A DNA stretch of 8,608 nt from Verrucomicrobiaceae bacterium. GTDB lineage: Bacteria; Verrucomicrobiota; Verrucomicrobiia; Verrucomicrobiales; Verrucomicrobiaceae. The translations under genes were made by a program, and so were the position numbers. This document shows, in pieces, positions 1-5,930 of this stretch (positions are counted from its first letter, which is position 1; every line of letters begins with the position of its first letter). The DNA lies in contig CANHTV010000133.1 of NCBI GenBank assembly GCA_947463285.1, forward strand, positions 1-8,608, given 5' to 3'. The notes beneath the pieces are model-generated. The model made no database searches. It was not told where the DNA came from and was given only the letters and a program-made list of their open reading frames with translations.

Positions 1-173
1 AGCGTCGAAAGCGCATAAGCACAGGCGATGGTGGCGAAGGTGGATGGCACCAGCACGGTGGCGCCAAAGGCCACATATTTCCGCCGTTCCCAAGCAGGGC
101 AGGCGTCGAGATTATCAGAGCTGGCACCAGCGAGCCAGAAGAAGACACGTTCCAGACGGTCGAGAATACTCAT
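1..173 (-). CDS. DUF4407 domain-containing membrane protein, N-terminal part only
   Basis: Partial gene read on the minus strand; the ATG is the complement of 171-173 and the frame leaves the window after 57 codons. The protein begins MSILDRLERVFFWLAGAS and continues through DACPAWERRKYVAFGATVL into a hydrophobic stretch. This is the usual opening of DUF4407 proteins: a short amphipathic helix ending in a W/C-x-x-G-A pattern, a C-P-x-x-E/W-x-x-x-Y segment, then the first membrane helix. Family members are roughly 300-450 residue inner-membrane proteins with several N-terminal membrane helices and often a coiled coil; their function is unknown. An in-frame stop lies four codons upstream of the ATG, which supports the start. 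There is no Shine-Dalgarno; instead a C-rich run and a small hairpin (181-197) precede the ATG. The gene lies downstream of the mscL terminator, so it probably has its own promoter. Assignment rests on 57 residues only. Confidence 0.72.
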   Translation of the reverse strand, partial: MSILDRLERVFFWLAGASSDNLDACPAWERRKYVAFGATVLVPSTFATIACAYALST

Positions 174-180
174 AGGGGGG

Positions 181-197
181 CGCAGTCATTCACTGCG
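181..197 (-). repeat. Small perfect inverted repeat just upstream of the DUF4407 start
   Basis: CGCAGT (181-186), five-base loop CATTC, then ACTGCG (192-197) form a perfect 6-bp stem. In the minus-strand transcript the hairpin would end 7 bases before the ATG at 173, separated from it by a run of C residues. It could restrict ribosome access, or it may be chance. No Shine-Dalgarno lies between it and the start. Confidence 0.35.
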
Positions 198-254
198 GCT
201 GCGACAGTGCTGGAGTCCGCCGACCTGTCAACGGAGCTTCCATGAAATCACATG

Positions 255-289
255 AAATAAAAACGCCCGCGATTTTGGGCGCGGGCGTT
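255..289 (-). terminator. Rho-independent terminator of the GNAT-nitrilase-mscL unit
   Basis: A perfect 10-bp GC-rich stem (262-271 AACGCCCGCG paired with 280-289 CGCGGGCGTT) encloses an 8-base loop. Read on the minus strand it is followed by a T-rich tail (TTTATTT after the stem). It starts 27 bases after the mscL stop codon, exactly where an intrinsic terminator for mscL is expected. On the plus strand the stem is not followed by a T-run, so it works in one direction only. No other gene ends here. Confidence 0.9.
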
Positions 290-316
290 CAGGGGGAATT
301 CGGGCTCGAAGTGGAA

Positions 317-787
317 TTACTTCTTCAAGAGATCTCGGATTTCAGTTAGCAAAACGATGTCAGCCGCTGGAACCGGAGCAGGTGCGGTTGCTGCTTCTTT
401 CTTCATCATGGCCATCAGCTTGTTAGCAGGCTTCACGATGAAGAAGAAAATCAACGCTGCGGTGATGAGGAAGCCAAGGATCGCGCCCACGATCATACCA
501 ATGTCGAACTGTAGAAAGGGAACCGTTTTTTCGACAAGTTTATCCACCATTTTTTCCACACCATCAGGGCCTTTGTCGGCCACTTTTTCCGTCACCTTGA
601 TGATTTTTTCACCAAAGGAGATTTTCAAATCGGGATTCGGACCACCACCGAACATACCCAAGATGGGTTCGATGATGCCTTTAGTGAAGGCGGTAACGAC
701 ATTGCCGAACGCAGCACCGATGATGACACCGGTGGAGAGATCGACGACGTTACCTTTGAGGATAAATTTTTTGAACTCGTTGAGCAT
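317..787 (-). CDS. mscL: Large-conductance mechanosensitive channel MscL
   Basis: Homopentameric inner-membrane channel that opens under membrane tension to release solutes during hypo-osmotic shock. The 156-residue product has the N-terminal amphipathic helix (NEFKKFILKGNVVDL, about 3-17) and a pore-lining first membrane helix (about 14-46, with GVIIGAAFG). L17 and V21 occupy the constriction positions equivalent to E. coli L19 and V23. The second membrane helix spans about 96-118, and the C-terminal cytoplasmic helix carries the signature LLTEIRDLL (146-154). E. coli MscL has about 136 residues; the extra length is mainly in the periplasmic loop (about 47-92), which here includes a K/E-rich segment (about 60-88). 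The ATG has no recognisable Shine-Dalgarno. It begins 21 bases after the stop of the upstream nitrilase gene on the same strand, so it is probably the last gene of that unit; the terminator follows. Identification is secure. Confidence 0.97.
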   Translation of the reverse strand: MLNEFKKFILKGNVVDLSTGVIIGAAFGNVVTAFTKGIIEPILGMFGGGPNPDLKISFGEKIIKVTEKVADKGPDGVEKMVDKLVEKTVPFLQFDIGMIVGAILGFLITAALIFFFIVKPANKLMAMMKKEAATAPAPVPAADIVLLTEIRDLLKK

Positions 788-808
788 GATGATGTTGTTG
801 AGTTTAGT

Positions 809-1690
809 CTAAGGCGTCGATTCAAGTCGAATGACGCGTTCCCTACCAGCATTTTTCGTTCCCAAATGTGCCGGGTTGGTTTCCGAAAACATCCTCCGCA
901 TGACATTCAGAGGGTGCTTGTCCAAAGTGACGCGTAGCTGATGACAGCCTTCGGTGAAAATTTCGGTTGCTTCAGTTCGGCGGTTGTTTTTAAAGGCGGC
1001 TTGTGAGGGGCGATATAGGGCTGCTTTTCCTAGATTCACGTCAATCAAGTCTGAGGTTGCCGTGCCGGTCAGGTGACTCACCGCACAGTAGCAGCCAAGC
1101 TCCACGGCACGTGCCGAAGCACAGCGATTTACCCGCTCCACCCCCATTTCCGTCTCGGTCGCACTCGGGCAGAGAATGAGATCCACCTGACTGTCTCGCA
1201 GTCTCGCGGAGAGTTCTGGAATCTCAATATCGAGGCAAATGATGACGGTGATGCGAAAGTCTGCGAAGTGCCAGATCTTCAAGGTGTCTCCGCACTCAAA
1301 AGCGTTTTCCCAAGGTGTGAGATGCAGTTTGTCCTGATAAGATAAAACTCCTTCTGCCAGGATGGGCGCTCGGTTTCGGATGCTGCCGGAATCGCTGCGA
1401 GCTGGCACGGTGCCCAGCACGACGGCTTTTCCAGGACGTGACAGGCGGTCTCGCAGAGTGGGAAAAAGCTCCTGCCAAAAAAGCTCAGCCACCGCCTCCA
1501 AGGGGGCCTGAGTCGTGTGTGGCAACAGCGGCTCCAGGCCCATCCAGGTGAACTCCGGCAGCAACACTAGATCAGCTCCTGAATCCCAGGAAGCCTCCAC
1601 AAGCTGCGTCACCTGCTCGGCATAGGCTGATGGAGATGTGCAGGCTTGGCCGGGATCAAACGTCAGCAAATCAAGGGTGAGGATGGACAT
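809..1690 (-). CDS. Carbon-nitrogen hydrolase (nitrilase superfamily, Rim1-like/class 12)
   Basis: Predicted cytoplasmic amidohydrolase of the nitrilase superfamily, 293 residues, about the usual single-domain length (260-300). The Glu-Lys-Cys triad is visible: E46 in LLPEFTW, K121 in YQDKLHLTPWE, and the nucleophile C152 in VIICLDIEIPE. The stretch after the nucleophile (about 177-203: SATETEMG, RVNRCASARAVE, CYCAVS) and the later AALYRPSQAAF resemble the nitrilase subgroup often fused to an N-terminal RimI-like acetyltransferase (class 12, for example B. subtilis YhcX). Here the acetyltransferase is a separate gene ending 2 bases upstream, which supports that placement. No Shine-Dalgarno precedes the ATG; translation is probably coupled to the upstream stop. 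The substrate of this class is not established and cannot be read from the sequence. A general omega-amidase or N-carbamoyl hydrolase role is the alternative but fits the motifs less well. Confidence 0.9.
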   Translation of the reverse strand: MSILTLDLLTFDPGQACTSPSAYAEQVTQLVEASWDSGADLVLLPEFTWMGLEPLLPHTTQAPLEAVAELFWQELFPTLRDRLSRPGKAVVLGTVPARSDSGSIRNRAPILAEGVLSYQDKLHLTPWENAFECGDTLKIWHFADFRITVIICLDIEIPELSARLRDSQVDLILCPSATETEMGVERVNRCASARAVELGCYCAVSHLTGTATSDLIDVNLGKAALYRPSQAAFKNNRRTEATEIFTEGCHQLRVTLDKHPLNVMRRMFSETNPAHLGTKNAGRERVIRLESTP

Positions 1691-1692
1691 GG

Positions 1693-2286
1693 TTAGGCGA
1701 GTTTTTTGATCCAGAAGGTCAGGGTTTTCAGAGACTCGTTTGCTTCATGCACTTCCTTCCAGGCAAAAGCCGCCTGCAACGATGGCTGTCTGACATAACC
1801 CTGAGCCTGCCAGAAACCATCGAGAGGCTGATAGTCGGCGGGGCGGAGCGCATGTTTTTCATCTCGATCCACGGCGCAGAAGGCTGTCACGGTGCAGTCT
1901 AGACGGCGAGCATGATCCTCACGGATTTTGCAGAACTGCTTGCCGATGCCGCGTCCGCGATACGGCTTCTGCAGCACGGATTCACCCAGGTAACAGATGG
2001 AGCTGGTGTCATACCCTGCTTTTTCAAAACAAGCCCTGAAGCCTGCATCGGCTTCATCCATGCGCAGGCAGGTTGTGGCTCCGACAGGTTTGTCTCCATC
2101 CTGGGCCAGAGCCACCAGACTGGTGGCGGCGGTCACATAGGTCTTTAAGTAGTCCCGCTCATCCTCGAGTGTGCCGTCATAGAGATAGGGATACTCGCGG
2201 AAGACTCCCAGGCGAAGTTTGCCGAGTTCTTCGAGATAAGGCTGGAGCGCCTGCCCGCGTAGTGGCGCGATTCGGATTTCATTCAT
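1693..2286 (-). CDS. GNAT-family N-acetyltransferase
   Basis: Predicted cytoplasmic acetyl-CoA-dependent N-acetyltransferase, 197 residues. The acetyl-CoA pyrophosphate-binding motif A is clear at about 109-115 (YRGRGIG, the Q/R-x-x-G-x-G/A signature), placed after the beta-4 strand SICYLGESVLQ and followed by a helix (KQFCKIREDHARRL). Earlier strands include SLVALAQDGDKPVGATTCLR (about 56-75). The C-terminal DGFWQAQGYVRQP (about 156-168) is the usual F/W-x-x-x-G-Y/F region closing the fold. The ATG is preceded on the minus strand by AGGAG (complement of 2290-2294), only 3 bases from the start. It is the first gene of a unit with the nitrilase (2-bp gap) and mscL. In homologues elsewhere a GNAT domain is fused to the N-terminus of this nitrilase type, so the two products probably act together or on related amine/amide substrates. 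The acceptor is unknown. Confidence 0.88.
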   Translation of the reverse strand: MNEIRIAPLRGQALQPYLEELGKLRLGVFREYPYLYDGTLEDERDYLKTYVTAATSLVALAQDGDKPVGATTCLRMDEADAGFRACFEKAGYDTSSICYLGESVLQKPYRGRGIGKQFCKIREDHARRLDCTVTAFCAVDRDEKHALRPADYQPLDGFWQAQGYVRQPSLQAAFAWKEVHEANESLKTLTFWIKKLA

Positions 2287-2297
2287 GATCTCCTATC

Positions 2298-2318
2298 AAG
2301 ATCTTTCTGGCAGATCTT
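2298..2318. promoter_or_regulatory. 7-bp perfect inverted repeat in the divergent intergenic region
   Basis: AAGATCT (2298-2304) and AGATCTT (2312-2318) are perfect inverted arms around the 7-base spacer TTCTGGC. The element lies immediately upstream of the GNAT Shine-Dalgarno (complement of 2290-2294), inside the 121-base gap between two divergent genes. It could be a regulator-binding operator or a leader hairpin for the GNAT unit. It is AT-balanced and lacks a T-tail, so it is not a terminator. I could not identify convincing -35/-10 boxes in this gap. Confidence 0.4.
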
Positions 2319-2396
2319 CAATCAATACTTGTCGCGGAATTAATACGTTCACGATCAGACACAGAACTTGTGGAATAGGGCACGGAGTGTCTGCGT

Positions 2397-2411
2397 ATGT
2401 TTAGGCGATGA
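2397..2411 (+). CDS. Possible four-codon leader micro-ORF overlapping the DUF1549/DUF1553 start
   Basis: ATG TTT AGG CGA TGA encodes the tetrapeptide MFRR. Its stop codon overlaps the ATG of the large downstream gene in an ATGA arrangement (2408-2411). The micro-ORF start has the better ribosome site: GGAG at 2384-2387, 9 bases ahead of the ATG. The large gene's own ATG has only a weak TAGG a few bases upstream. This would allow reinitiation or coupled translation of the main gene. It is short enough to be coincidence, and nothing here shows that the peptide is made. Confidence 0.3.
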   Translation: MFRR

Positions 2412-5359
2412 ATCTTCGTCTGTCTGCTACCCCCATTCTTCTCTGCTGCCTGAGCTTCGCCGATCTGGCCTCCGCCGCAGGAAAGATGCAATTCAACCGC
2501 GACATCCGGCCGATCCTCTCGGACAAATGCTTTCACTGTCATGGGCCGGATTCAAAGAATCAAAAGGCGGATCTCCGGCTCGATGTCCGTGAGGCAGCGA
2601 TCAAGGATGGACACATCACGCCGGGCAAGCCGGAGCTAAGCATGATCATCGAGCGCATCCTCTCCACGGATGAAGATGAAGTGATGCCACCTCCGAAATC
2701 GAAGCTGGGTCATCTCGCGCCCGCAGAAATAGCGACACTGAAGCAGTGGATCGCGGAGGGCGCGGAGTATGAAGCACACTGGTCGTTCATTTCCTTGAAG
2801 CCCGAAGCCATGAAGGGGCAGAACATCGACAAAATCGTGAGCGCTGGCCTAAAGGAACGTGGCCTCGATTTGCAGCCGGAGGCTACGGCGGAGACGCTGG
2901 TGCGGCGTTTGTCGTTTGATCTCACCGGCCTGCCTCCATCTCCTGAAGAGGTGGCCATGTTCACGGCAGATCATGCTTTGAATCCTGAATCAGCGATGGA
3001 GAAGCTGGTGACGCGCCTGCTTGCATCCCCGCATTATGGCGAGCGCATGGCGGTGGATTGGCTGGACCTCGCGCGCTACGCCGACAGCTATGGCTATCAG
3101 GTGGATCGTGAGCGCGAAGTGTGGCCTTGGCGTGACTGGGTGGTGAAAGCCTTTAACGACAACCTTAGCTTTGACCAATTCATCACCTGGCAACTCGCGG
3201 GTGACCTGCTGCCGAATCCGACCGATGAGCAAGTGATGGCCACCGCCTTCAATCGCCTGCATCAGCAGGAAAGTGAAGGCGGCAGTGTCGAAGAAGAGTA
3301 TCGTGTGGAGTATGTGGCGGACCGTGTGCAGACGGTTGCAACGGCGTTTCTCGGCCTCACGTTTGAGTGCTCGCGCTGTCACGATCACAAGTATGATCCG
3401 ATCACTCAGAAGGAGTATTACGGGATGTTTTCGCTCTTCCAGAACATCGACGAAGCGGGCCTTTATTCGTTTTTCACGCCGTCTCCGCCGACACCAGCGA
3501 TGATGCTCATGGAGGCGCCGGCGAAGGAAAAGCTGCTGGCATTGGAGTCGAAGATCAAGGGCCTTGGACAGACCGTGAAGCCTTTAGCGATGCCGGATCT
3601 AAGCCACGGTGAAGTGGCGCACTTCACCTTCGATGAACTGAAAGGAAACAAGCTCGCGGATGCCCTGGCACAGACAGAAGACAAGACTTTCGCCACGCTC
3701 AAAGGCGAGAACAAGCTCGTCGAAGGCAAGCTCGGCAAGGCGCTGCAATTCACGGGAGATGATCCGGTCGATACGCCACTGGGCAACTTTAAGCGTGAGG
3801 AACCCTTCAGCATTTCGCTGTGGTTAAAGACACCTGATGTGAAGGATCGCGCTGTAGTGATGCATCGCTCACGAGCCTGGACCGATGCCGCGAGCCGTGG
3901 CTACGAGCTATTGATCGAGGAAGGCAGACTCAAGTGGTCACTGATTCATTTCTGGCCTGGCAATGCCATCTCCATCCGCAGTAGGCAACCACTGGCAATC
4001 AATGAATGGACACAAGTCGTGGTGACAAGCGACGGCAGCAGTCGCGCGGCAGGTCTGCACCTTTATGTAAACGGCAAGCTGGCTGAGGTGGAGATCGTTC
4101 GTGATGCACTGACAAAAACAATCCAAGGCGGTGGTGGCGATAATATCAGCCTCGGCGAGCGCTTCAGGGATCGTGGTTTCAAAGGTGGGATGATTGATGA
4201 TCTCCGCGTTTTTAATCGTGATGTATCCAGCGCTGAACCCGTGAATGCGGATCTGCTGAAAGCACGCGCCGAGTTCTATGCGCTGCAAGATGCGCAGCGG
4301 GAGATCATGGTGATGCGAGAGCTTCCGCAGCCTAAGAAGGCTTATGTTTTGACTCGTGGTGAATATGACAAGAGGACGGAAGAAGTTGGTCCAGCAACAC
4401 CCGCCGCGCTCACACCTTTCCCGAAGGATGCTCCGATGAACCGCCTTGGTTTTGCCCGCTGGCTGACAGCCCGGGATCATCCATTGACGGCAAGAGTGAC
4501 GGTGAACCGACTTTGGAATGGATTCTTCGGTCGAGGCTTGGTGAAGACGACTGAAGACTTCGGCAGCCAGGGAGAGCGTCCGATGTATCCTGAACTGATC
4601 AACTATCTAGCCACGAGATTCATCCATGGCGGCTGGGATATGAAGGCCTTGGTGAAGGAGATCGTCATGAGCCGGGTGTATCGTCAGCGCAGCATCGCCG
4701 ATGCAAAGACGATGGCGGATGATCCTGAGAACCAATGGCTCGCTCGCGGTCCGCGTTTCCGTCTGCCTGCGGAGATGATCCGTGACAATGCACTGGCGAC
4801 AGCGGGCTTGCTGAAACTGACAGTGGGTGGCCCGCCTGTGCTGCCTTATGAAATGACGGAAGCCTTCAAACCGGCTGGTCCAGGCGCGGGTGACGCGGTG
4901 TATCGCCGCAGCCTCTACACGAGCTGGCGACGCACGAGTCCGCCTCCGGCGATGGTGGCCTTTGATGCACCTCGACGAGCCGTCTGCATCTCGAAGCGTG
5001 AGCGGACCGACTCACCACTCCAGGCGCTGATTTTGCTGAACGGTGTCCAGTATGTCGAAGCCGCACGCGTGCTTGGTGAAAACCTGCATCGCTATGCCAA
5101 GGGTGATGTGAACAAGATGATCGCCATGGCTTTCCAGCTCTGTCTGAGCCGTGATCCCGATGCGAAGGAGCAGTCGATCTGTCGCCAGCTTTATCAGGAG
5201 CAGCTGGCCCATTATCAGGCCGCGCCCAAGGAAGCTGAAGCACTCTTCAAGACCGGCAGCGCCAAGCGTGATGCCACCATCCCCATCCACGAAGCCGCTG
5301 CCGCCACCATCCTTGCCCAGGCCCTCATGAACCACGACGCCTGCGTGGTGAAACGGTGA
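2408..5359 (+). CDS. Exported cytochrome-type protein, PSCyt1-DUF1549-LamG-DUF1553 architecture
   Basis: Large (983-residue) predicted extracytoplasmic protein of the family typical of Planctomycetota and Verrucomicrobiota. Residues 1-23 form a signal peptide with a likely cleavage after ASA. PSCyt1 (about 28-120) carries the haem-binding site C41-F-H-C44-H45 in ILSDKCFHCHGPD and the VMPPP segment around 92-96. DUF1549 (about 138-350) contains LTGLPPSPEE, the DWLDLARYADSYGY block and a second CxxCH (C321-S-R-C324-H325, then DHKYDPI). A LamG/concanavalin-like insertion spans about 402-605, from HFTFDE to GGMIDDLRVFNRD. DUF1553 (about 675-980) has RLGFARWL, ARVTVNRLWNGFFGRGLV and DFGSQGERP, and ends in ALMNHDACVVKR. 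These proteins are presumed haem-binding and LamG may bind carbohydrate, but the enzymatic role is not established. It is paired with the DUF1501 gene at 5931, now separated from it by a GxxExxY gene and repeat. Full-length and intact. Confidence 0.93.
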   Translation: MNLRLSATPILLCCLSFADLASAAGKMQFNRDIRPILSDKCFHCHGPDSKNQKADLRLDVREAAIKDGHITPGKPELSMIIERILSTDEDEVMPPPKSKLGHLAPAEIATLKQWIAEGAEYEAHWSFISLKPEAMKGQNIDKIVSAGLKERGLDLQPEATAETLVRRLSFDLTGLPPSPEEVAMFTADHALNPESAMEKLVTRLLASPHYGERMAVDWLDLARYADSYGYQVDREREVWPWRDWVVKAFNDNLSFDQFITWQLAGDLLPNPTDEQVMATAFNRLHQQESEGGSVEEEYRVEYVADRVQTVATAFLGLTFECSRCHDHKYDPITQKEYYGMFSLFQNIDEAGLYSFFTPSPPTPAMMLMEAPAKEKLLALESKIKGLGQTVKPLAMPDLSHGEVAHFTFDELKGNKLADALAQTEDKTFATLKGENKLVEGKLGKALQFTGDDPVDTPLGNFKREEPFSISLWLKTPDVKDRAVVMHRSRAWTDAASRGYELLIEEGRLKWSLIHFWPGNAISIRSRQPLAINEWTQVVVTSDGSSRAAGLHLYVNGKLAEVEIVRDALTKTIQGGGGDNISLGERFRDRGFKGGMIDDLRVFNRDVSSAEPVNADLLKARAEFYALQDAQREIMVMRELPQPKKAYVLTRGEYDKRTEEVGPATPAALTPFPKDAPMNRLGFARWLTARDHPLTARVTVNRLWNGFFGRGLVKTTEDFGSQGERPMYPELINYLATRFIHGGWDMKALVKEIVMSRVYRQRSIADAKTMADDPENQWLARGPRFRLPAEMIRDNALATAGLLKLTVGGPPVLPYEMTEAFKPAGPGAGDAVYRRSLYTSWRRTSPPPAMVAFDAPRRAVCISKRERTDSPLQALILLNGVQYVEAARVLGENLHRYAKGDVNKMIAMAFQLCLSRDPDAKEQSICRQLYQEQLAHYQAAPKEAEALFKTGSAKRDATIPIHEAAAATILAQALMNHDACVVKR

Positions 5360-5369
5360 ATGATGTTTT

Positions 5370-5477
5370 TAACCACTAATGGACACTGATGAACACTAAT
5401 TTTCAAACCCATGAGCCAAAGGGTGCGACTGGATTCTTTTCCAAAAATTAGTGCCCATTAGAGAACATTAGTGGTTA
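5370..5477. repeat. 34-bp imperfect inverted repeat made of decamer units, 40-base spacer
   Basis: The left arm (5370-5403) and right arm (5444-5477) match in inverted orientation at 28 of 34 positions by hand alignment. Each arm is three consecutive 10-base units on a CACTAATNNN theme. Left: CACTAATGGA, CACTGATGAA, CACTAATTTT. Right, read on the minus strand: CACTAATGTT, CTCTAATGGG, CACTAATTTT. The repeat begins 10 bases after the stop of the DUF1553 gene and ends 21 bases before the start of the GxxExxY gene. It could form a long hairpin in RNA or cruciform DNA, or act as a helically phased protein-binding array. It might also stop transcription leaving the upstream gene, but there is no classic T-tail. 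No second copy was found in this window. I believe similar repeats accompany GxxExxY genes in related genomes, but this is not verified here. Confidence 0.85.
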
Positions 5478-5498
5478 GCCTAATCTCATTTTGATCCC

Positions 5499-5909
5499 AT
5501 GATACTCAGCAAAAAGAAATCCATCACGCAAAGCTATGACGAGCTTTTCCAACAAGAGGGTTATGACCTCATGGCGGCCGTCTTTGAAGTCCATAATGAA
5601 GTAGGCGGTGGATTAGCTGAGGAAGTTTATCAAGAAAGCCTGGAAGAAGAGTCGACGATGAGAGGCATTCCATTTTCTGAAAAGCCTGGCATTGCTTTGT
5701 TCTACAAGGGTGAGGAACTGAAGAGGCGGCACGTTCCCGACCTTTATGCATTTGATGGTATCATCGTGGAACTAAAAGCTGTGAGCGAGTTATTGCCAGA
5801 ACATGAAGCGCAACTTTTTAACTACATCAGGCTCACCGGGAAACGTGTCGGCCACCTCATCAACATGGCTCCATTAACTGGAGTTTCATGGCGTCGTTTT
5901 GCTCTGTGA
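5499..5909 (+). CDS. GxxExxY protein (PD-(D/E)XK nuclease-fold family)
   Basis: A 136-residue member of the GxxExxY family, which averages about 125 residues. The name motif is present as G38-L-A-E41-E-V-Y44 within VHNEVGGGLAEEVYQESLEEE. The putative nuclease core follows: D81 in RRHVPDLY, then V90-E91-L92-K93 (E-x-K), then HEAQLFNYIRLTGKRVGHLIN (about 102-122), the usual conserved tail helix and strand. Family members adopt a PD-(D/E)XK-like fold but their activity and role are unknown; many occur in several copies per genome. All candidate catalytic residues are retained, so the gene looks intact. It lies between two genes normally adjacent to each other and directly follows the inverted repeat at 5370-5477. 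Its 5' part is more A/T-rich than its neighbours: by hand count 5501-5560 is about 43% GC, against about 65% for 6541-6600 in the next gene. This suggests acquisition. No Shine-Dalgarno is visible before the ATG. Confidence 0.92.
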   Translation: MILSKKKSITQSYDELFQQEGYDLMAAVFEVHNEVGGGLAEEVYQESLEEESTMRGIPFSEKPGIALFYKGEELKRRHVPDLYAFDGIIVELKAVSELLPEHEAQLFNYIRLTGKRVGHLINMAPLTGVSWRRFAL

Positions 5910-5930
5910 AATCTCTACCCTATTCCTTCT

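Noticed and set aside
203..231. Possible sigma-70 promoter for the DUF4407 gene on the minus strand (TTGACA, complement of 226-231)
   Set aside because: The -35 is perfect, but at 16-18 base spacing there is no reasonable -10 (about CACTGT, two of six matches). It is too weak to list as a feature.
28..255. 75-codon plus-strand open frame at the left edge
   Set aside because: It runs antisense to the DUF4407 gene, and its Arg/Ser-rich product looks like a frame shadow.
357..812. 151-codon plus-strand open frame opposite mscL
   Set aside because: It is the antisense shadow of a secure mscL gene; its product is low-complexity Ser/Pro/Met-rich with no recognisable motif.
2990..5335. Several minus-strand open frames of 100-180 codons within the DUF1553 gene
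   Set aside because: All lie opposite one continuous, well-recognised gene with domains throughout. They are shadows caused by few stop codons in the opposite frames.
5366..5477. Inverted repeat as a simple intrinsic terminator of the DUF1553 gene
   Set aside because: The arms are AT-rich with a 40-base loop and no T-run follows the right arm. The decamer organisation is better explained otherwise, although some effect on read-through is possible.
5370..5477. CRISPR-like array
   Set aside because: The units are 10 bases, contiguous and inverted between arms, with no spacers and no cas genes nearby.
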